Part shown: piece by piece, positions 48,816 through 51,453 of the stretch | How positions within the stretch are numbered: the stretch's first letter is position 1 | Layout of the letters: each line of letters starts with the position of its first letter | Source of the DNA: T3Sed10-241 sp036796255 | GTDB taxonomy: Bacteria; Bacteroidota; Bacteroidia; Flavobacteriales_D; Cryomorphaceae | Assembly: GCA_036796255.1 (NCBI GenBank) | Contig: DAIRDH010000020.1 | Coordinates: 1-51,453, forward strand | Reading direction: 5' to 3' | Length of the DNA: 51,453 nt | The notes under the pieces: model-generated | What the model was told of the DNA's origin: nothing | Databases searched by the model: none | Seen by the model: only the letters and a program-made list of their open reading frames with translations | Program-made: the position numbers and the translations under genes

Positions 48816-49756
48816 GTGCGGTTATTGGCCGTGGCCTGTTCTTTCCATAGGTTCCGCTTACGCAAATGTGCACCGAAGTTGAAATACACATGAAAGTGGG
48901 CCCTCAACACTGCCAGGAAGTGCGCTGGCCCTTTGCGGAAAAGCAAGTTCATTGCTGCCAGGCCATCCAGTAAGAGCCTTTTGAAAAACTTGCTCCAGAA
49001 ATTGTATTCATAGTCGTTCTTGATCATTACCGCAAGGTTGTTGCGGAAGTTGAGGTAAGTCTTGCGCGGGTGATGGGCGTTCAGGGTTCCTCCACCAAGA
49101 TGGTACACAACAGCTGCCGGATTGCAATAGGCGCGCGAACCGCGGTTTTTCAGTCGCCAGCAGAGGTCGATTTCTTCCATATGGGCGAAAAGGTCTTCGT
49201 CAAATCCATCCACCTCCCAGTAGCTTTTGGATTGTATCACCATGCAGGCTCCTGTGGCCCAAAATACTTCACGCGGATCGTCATGCTGCCCGATGTCGCG
49301 CTCGCAATTGTTAAATAACCTCCCCCGGCAAAAAGCATAACCGTGTATGTCAATAAAACCACCGGAAGCACCAGCATATTCAAAGTGCCCGCGATCTGTA
49401 TACGATTTGATCTTAGGCTGGACCACCGCTATGGAAATCTCGCTTTCAATGGTGTCAATGAGCTGCGCCAACCAGCCCTCGGTCACTTCGAGGTCATTGT
49501 TGATCAGGGCGTAGTACGTGGCATCTATTTGCCGCAAGGCCCTGTTGTACCCCCCTGCAAATCCGTAATTCTGATCGAAGACTATGACTTTTACTTGCGG
49601 GTAATTTTCCGAAAGGAAATTCAGAGAGCCATCGCTTGAGGCATTGTCGGCTACCACAATTTCAGCCCAGGCTGGACAAAATTGAACGACAGAAGGTAAA
49701 AAAGTTTTAAGGTGCTTCTCTCCGTTATAGTTGAGAATAACAATGGCAGCTTTCAA
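48816..49756 (-). CDS. Family 2 glycosyltransferase, C-terminus lost in the gap
   Basis: The visible 313 residues begin MKAAIVILNYNGEKHLKTFLPSVV, with the GT-A nucleotide-sugar fold; ADNASSDGSLNFL, FDQNYGFAGGYNRAL, INNDLEVTEGWL (DxD-like region), FWATGACMVIQSKSYWEVDGFDEDLFAHMEEIDLCWRLKNRG and HLGGGTLNAHHPRKTYLNFRNNLAVMIKN complete the rhamnosyl/galactosyl transferase type. It ends in a membrane-associated stretch. It probably helps build surface glycan. No glycan cluster is in the window. Confidence 0.92.
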
Positions 49757-49822
49757 TGAATAGTCTTAAAGCAGGTGAATCAGCGCGAAAAAGGTCCGCG
49801 AAGTTAAGGGAGTTGGTCAAAG

Positions 49823-51289
49823 TTAACGCGGATTGTCGAAAAAGTCGTCAACCCGACCACCAAAATGTTGCTGTCCGCTGGTTCGGTCTACATTGTTCAT
49901 GGGTGTATTGCGCTGTTCAAGAAGGAGGCGCCACTGAGGGTTGCGAATTTCGCCGGGAATGGATTCGCAGTGCAAGAGGGTGTAGTCAACACTTGTGAGG
50001 TCAGGGTCAAAAAACACGAAGCGCACATTGTTCCAGCGGCCCGCTTTGTAGTAGCGCCATATTTGATAAGGGTAGGAGGAGGGCTCATTGGGGCGGTCGG
50101 AAATGTCGACCGGAGGCCCATATTGCAGGTACACCCGACCACGGTCGGTCTCGTAACCCCGCTTGTTGCCTGTGCCAAAAGCCTTTTGCACATAATCAAC
50201 CTGCTCCTTGTATTCCAGCCACTTCATTTCACCGTTGCCAGGGCTTCGCGTTTCCCAAAATGAAAAGAAATAGTGCTGCAACTGCTTGAGGTCGCTGCTG
50301 AAAAAATCCGCAAACGTGTTTTGTATTGCATAGCGCTCACCCTCGTCTGAAATAGGAGTGGTGGACTGGATGTGTTCAAAGAGCTCGGCCTTGTCGTCAT
50401 ATAGGCTCACCCAGCTGCTCGCGATATAGTTCTCATCCAGATTGCTCAGGTCGACTTCCTTGCCTTTGTAGTTGCGGGTGAAAGGATGCTCTACACGTGC
50501 AAGGATTTCATTGTTGCGGTTGCGTGCCTCTACCACCACCAGGTAATCGCCCGACTCAAGGTCCTCGATATTCACTTTTGTGAGGGTAGGCGTGACAGGA
50601 GTAGCCGATTTTCGCTCATATTTTTGGGTTTCAGGCATTACATCGCCTGTGCGGGCATCAGCGATGTAGCTGCTGAGCAGGAATTTCTCACCCTCGCCGA
50701 GACTATTGGTATTGTACGCTTCGGCGTAAAACATGAGTTCATTCACATTCACCCCGATATAGTCATCACTTACCAACGGCAGGAGGTCAAATCCGGATTT
50801 GGAATACATGTTGACCTCATCGGTTTTCTTGTAGCCCATAATAAGCTGCACATCCGAAAAGAATATTTCGCTTTGGGGTTTGCGTACAGCGATTTCCATT
50901 TCAAACTCCACCGCTTGTGCATCTGGTGCATTGAGATCGCTTAATTTTATTTCGACCGTATAGTTGCCGTAAGGGACTTTGAAGCGCTGCACATCGAGAA
51001 AGTCGGTGATATCATCGGGTGTCATTGCAGGCGTTTCGATAATTTTTTTGTCGAATGTGATTACTTCCTCGCCATTGCGGAATAAGATGGTTATTTCCAC
51101 AAGTCCACTGATAAATCCATCCTCGCCAGGGCTCATAGTAAGCGACTTGCCGTGAAATTCTATATAGGTTTCCACGATGGGCCCCTCAGTGGGAACGTAA
51201 AATACTTTGTGGTTGAATATGAAGAAAGGCGAAGCCCAGGCCACTTGGTGTAAAATGCAGAGGATAAGGGTGCTCAGGAATATTCGCAT
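49823..51289 (-). CDS. GWxTD-domain secreted protein
   Basis: 488 residues. Signal peptide ending HQVAWA-SPFF. The first ~290 residues are beta-rich (VFYVPTEGPIVETYIEFHGKSL, VEITILFRNGEEVITFDKKII, YTVEIKLSDLNAP). The later part holds the GWxTD signature in the form GYETDRGRVYLQYGPPVDISDRP and then YPYQIWRYYKAGRWNNVRFVFFD. Such proteins are common in Bacteroidota and of unknown role. It is the last gene, 67 bp before the glycosyltransferase gene, and diverges from tRNA-Ser. TACCTTTA (51314-51321, minus) may be its -7 box. Confidence 0.88.
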   Translation of the reverse strand: MRIFLSTLILCILHQVAWASPFFIFNHKVFYVPTEGPIVETYIEFHGKSLTMSPGEDGFISGLVEITILFRNGEEVITFDKKIIETPAMTPDDITDFLDVQRFKVPYGNYTVEIKLSDLNAPDAQAVEFEMEIAVRKPQSEIFFSDVQLIMGYKKTDEVNMYSKSGFDLLPLVSDDYIGVNVNELMFYAEAYNTNSLGEGEKFLLSSYIADARTGDVMPETQKYERKSATPVTPTLTKVNIEDLESGDYLVVVEARNRNNEILARVEHPFTRNYKGKEVDLSNLDENYIASSWVSLYDDKAELFEHIQSTTPISDEGERYAIQNTFADFFSSDLKQLQHYFFSFWETRSPGNGEMKWLEYKEQVDYVQKAFGTGNKRGYETDRGRVYLQYGPPVDISDRPNEPSSYPYQIWRYYKAGRWNNVRFVFFDPDLTSVDYTLLHCESIPGEIRNPQWRLLLEQRNTPMNNVDRTSGQQHFGGRVDDFFDNPR

Positions 51290-51376
51290 GCGTTTAGAAT
51301 GGATTATAGCTGATAAAGGTACAAATTCGCCCTGTGATGCCCGAACGGCTTTTTTTCGAAAATTGTAATCCCAAGG

Positions 51377-51406
51377 TTTGCCAATTGCACAAAAGCTGTA
51401 CTTTTG
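51377..51406 (+). promoter_or_regulatory. Promoter of tRNA-Ser
   Basis: TTTG (51377-51380), an 18-bp spacer and TACTTTTG (51399-51406) form a full Bacteroidota promoter. The box ends 4 bp before the mature tRNA 5' end, so there is almost no 5' leader for RNase P to remove. Confidence 0.7.
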
Positions 51407-51410
51407 CGCC

Positions 51411-51453
51411 GGAGAAGTGGCAGAGTGGTCGATCGCGGCGGTCTTGAAAACCG
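51411..51453 (+). tRNA. tRNA-Ser (anticodon UGA), cut by the window end
   Basis: The first 43 nt: acceptor strand GGAGAAG, D arm GCAGAGTGGTCGATCGC, then anticodon stem GCGGT and loop CTTGAAA with anticodon TGA. The GGAGA start and the D-arm form fit serine. The variable arm, T arm and 3' end lie beyond the window. Confidence 0.92.

Noticed and set aside
48005..49756. Single long protein joining a glycosyltransferase and a recombinase
   Set aside because: The joint is 100 N of unknown true length; each side is a separate, truncated family member.
1..51453. CRISPR array, prophage or insertion sequence
   Set aside because: No regularly spaced direct repeats, phage structural genes, transposase or terminal inverted repeats were seen; the Xer-like recombinase looks like a housekeeping XerD.

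Overview
The window looks like a chromosomal segment of a free-living Bacteroidota bacterium, most likely Flavobacteriales or a near relative, on a draft scaffold (there is a 100-N gap at 48716-48815). Supporting signs are: a large secreted peptidase with a C-terminal type IX secretion (T9SS) sorting region; Bacteroidota-type promoters (TAnnTTTG at about -7, sometimes TTTG at about -33) and little use of Shine-Dalgarno sites; lineage-typical families (DUF1573, DUF3276/PUR, GWxTD, DUF5683, a long NusB, WbqC); and lineage-typical gene orders, namely ParA-ParB-DUF5683-DapB-LepB-WbqC and NusB-DUF1573-YajC-CoaE. No phage, insertion sequence, CRISPR array or integrated island is visible. Most of the window is housekeeping, with accessory patches.

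Layout. 1-2.0 kb: the end of an FtsX-type permease, then an accessory AAA+/DUF4143 ATPase whose promoter and start codon carry three evenly spaced palindromes. 1.9-6.1 kb: an acyl-CoA thioesterase, a 109-bp tandem repeat, tRNA-Arg(ACG), and an operon of acyl-CoA carboxylase beta subunit, SGNH lipoprotein and outer-membrane protein. 6.2-12.1 kb: a tightly packed minus-strand cluster (metallo-hydrolase, ParA, ParB, DUF5683, DapB, LepB, WbqC) with several 4-8 bp overlaps. 12.2-19.7 kb: flavin reductase, PUR-like protein, ABC exporter, the nusB operon, an exonuclease/GIY-YIG fusion and an acyltransferase. 19.7-21.0 kb: a small winged-helix-like gene and about 770 bp without a credible ORF that ends in a strong terminator and may encode a structured RNA. 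21.0-30.1 kb: PhoH, two peptidyl-prolyl isomerases, a cysteine-free thioredoxin-like protein, two small unlisted genes, a CpcT-like protein, MsrB, a DEAD helicase, YaaA, a KdsC-like phosphatase and Aat. 30.1-40.3 kb: signalling and surface genes (response regulator, GAF/PAS histidine kinase, RsmI-like methylase, tyrosine phosphatase, M43 peptidase, coiled-coil lipoprotein, and a six-PAS protein with a decayed CheB-like head and no kinase ATPase domain). 40.5-51.5 kb: guaA-LysM-hemF operon, a possible SecB-like protein, Sua5, an SPFH lipoprotein, transaldolase, XerD and a glycosyltransferase (both cut by the gap), a GWxTD protein and a partial tRNA-Ser(UGA).

The strongest candidates for something undescribed are the phased palindrome array over the DUF4143 ATPase promoter, the possible structured RNA at about 20.46-20.92 kb, and the CheB-relic/multi-PAS/orphan-DHp protein. 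No complete multi-gene defence or secretion system could be assembled from the sequence. All family names rest on reading motifs by eye; no database search was run.
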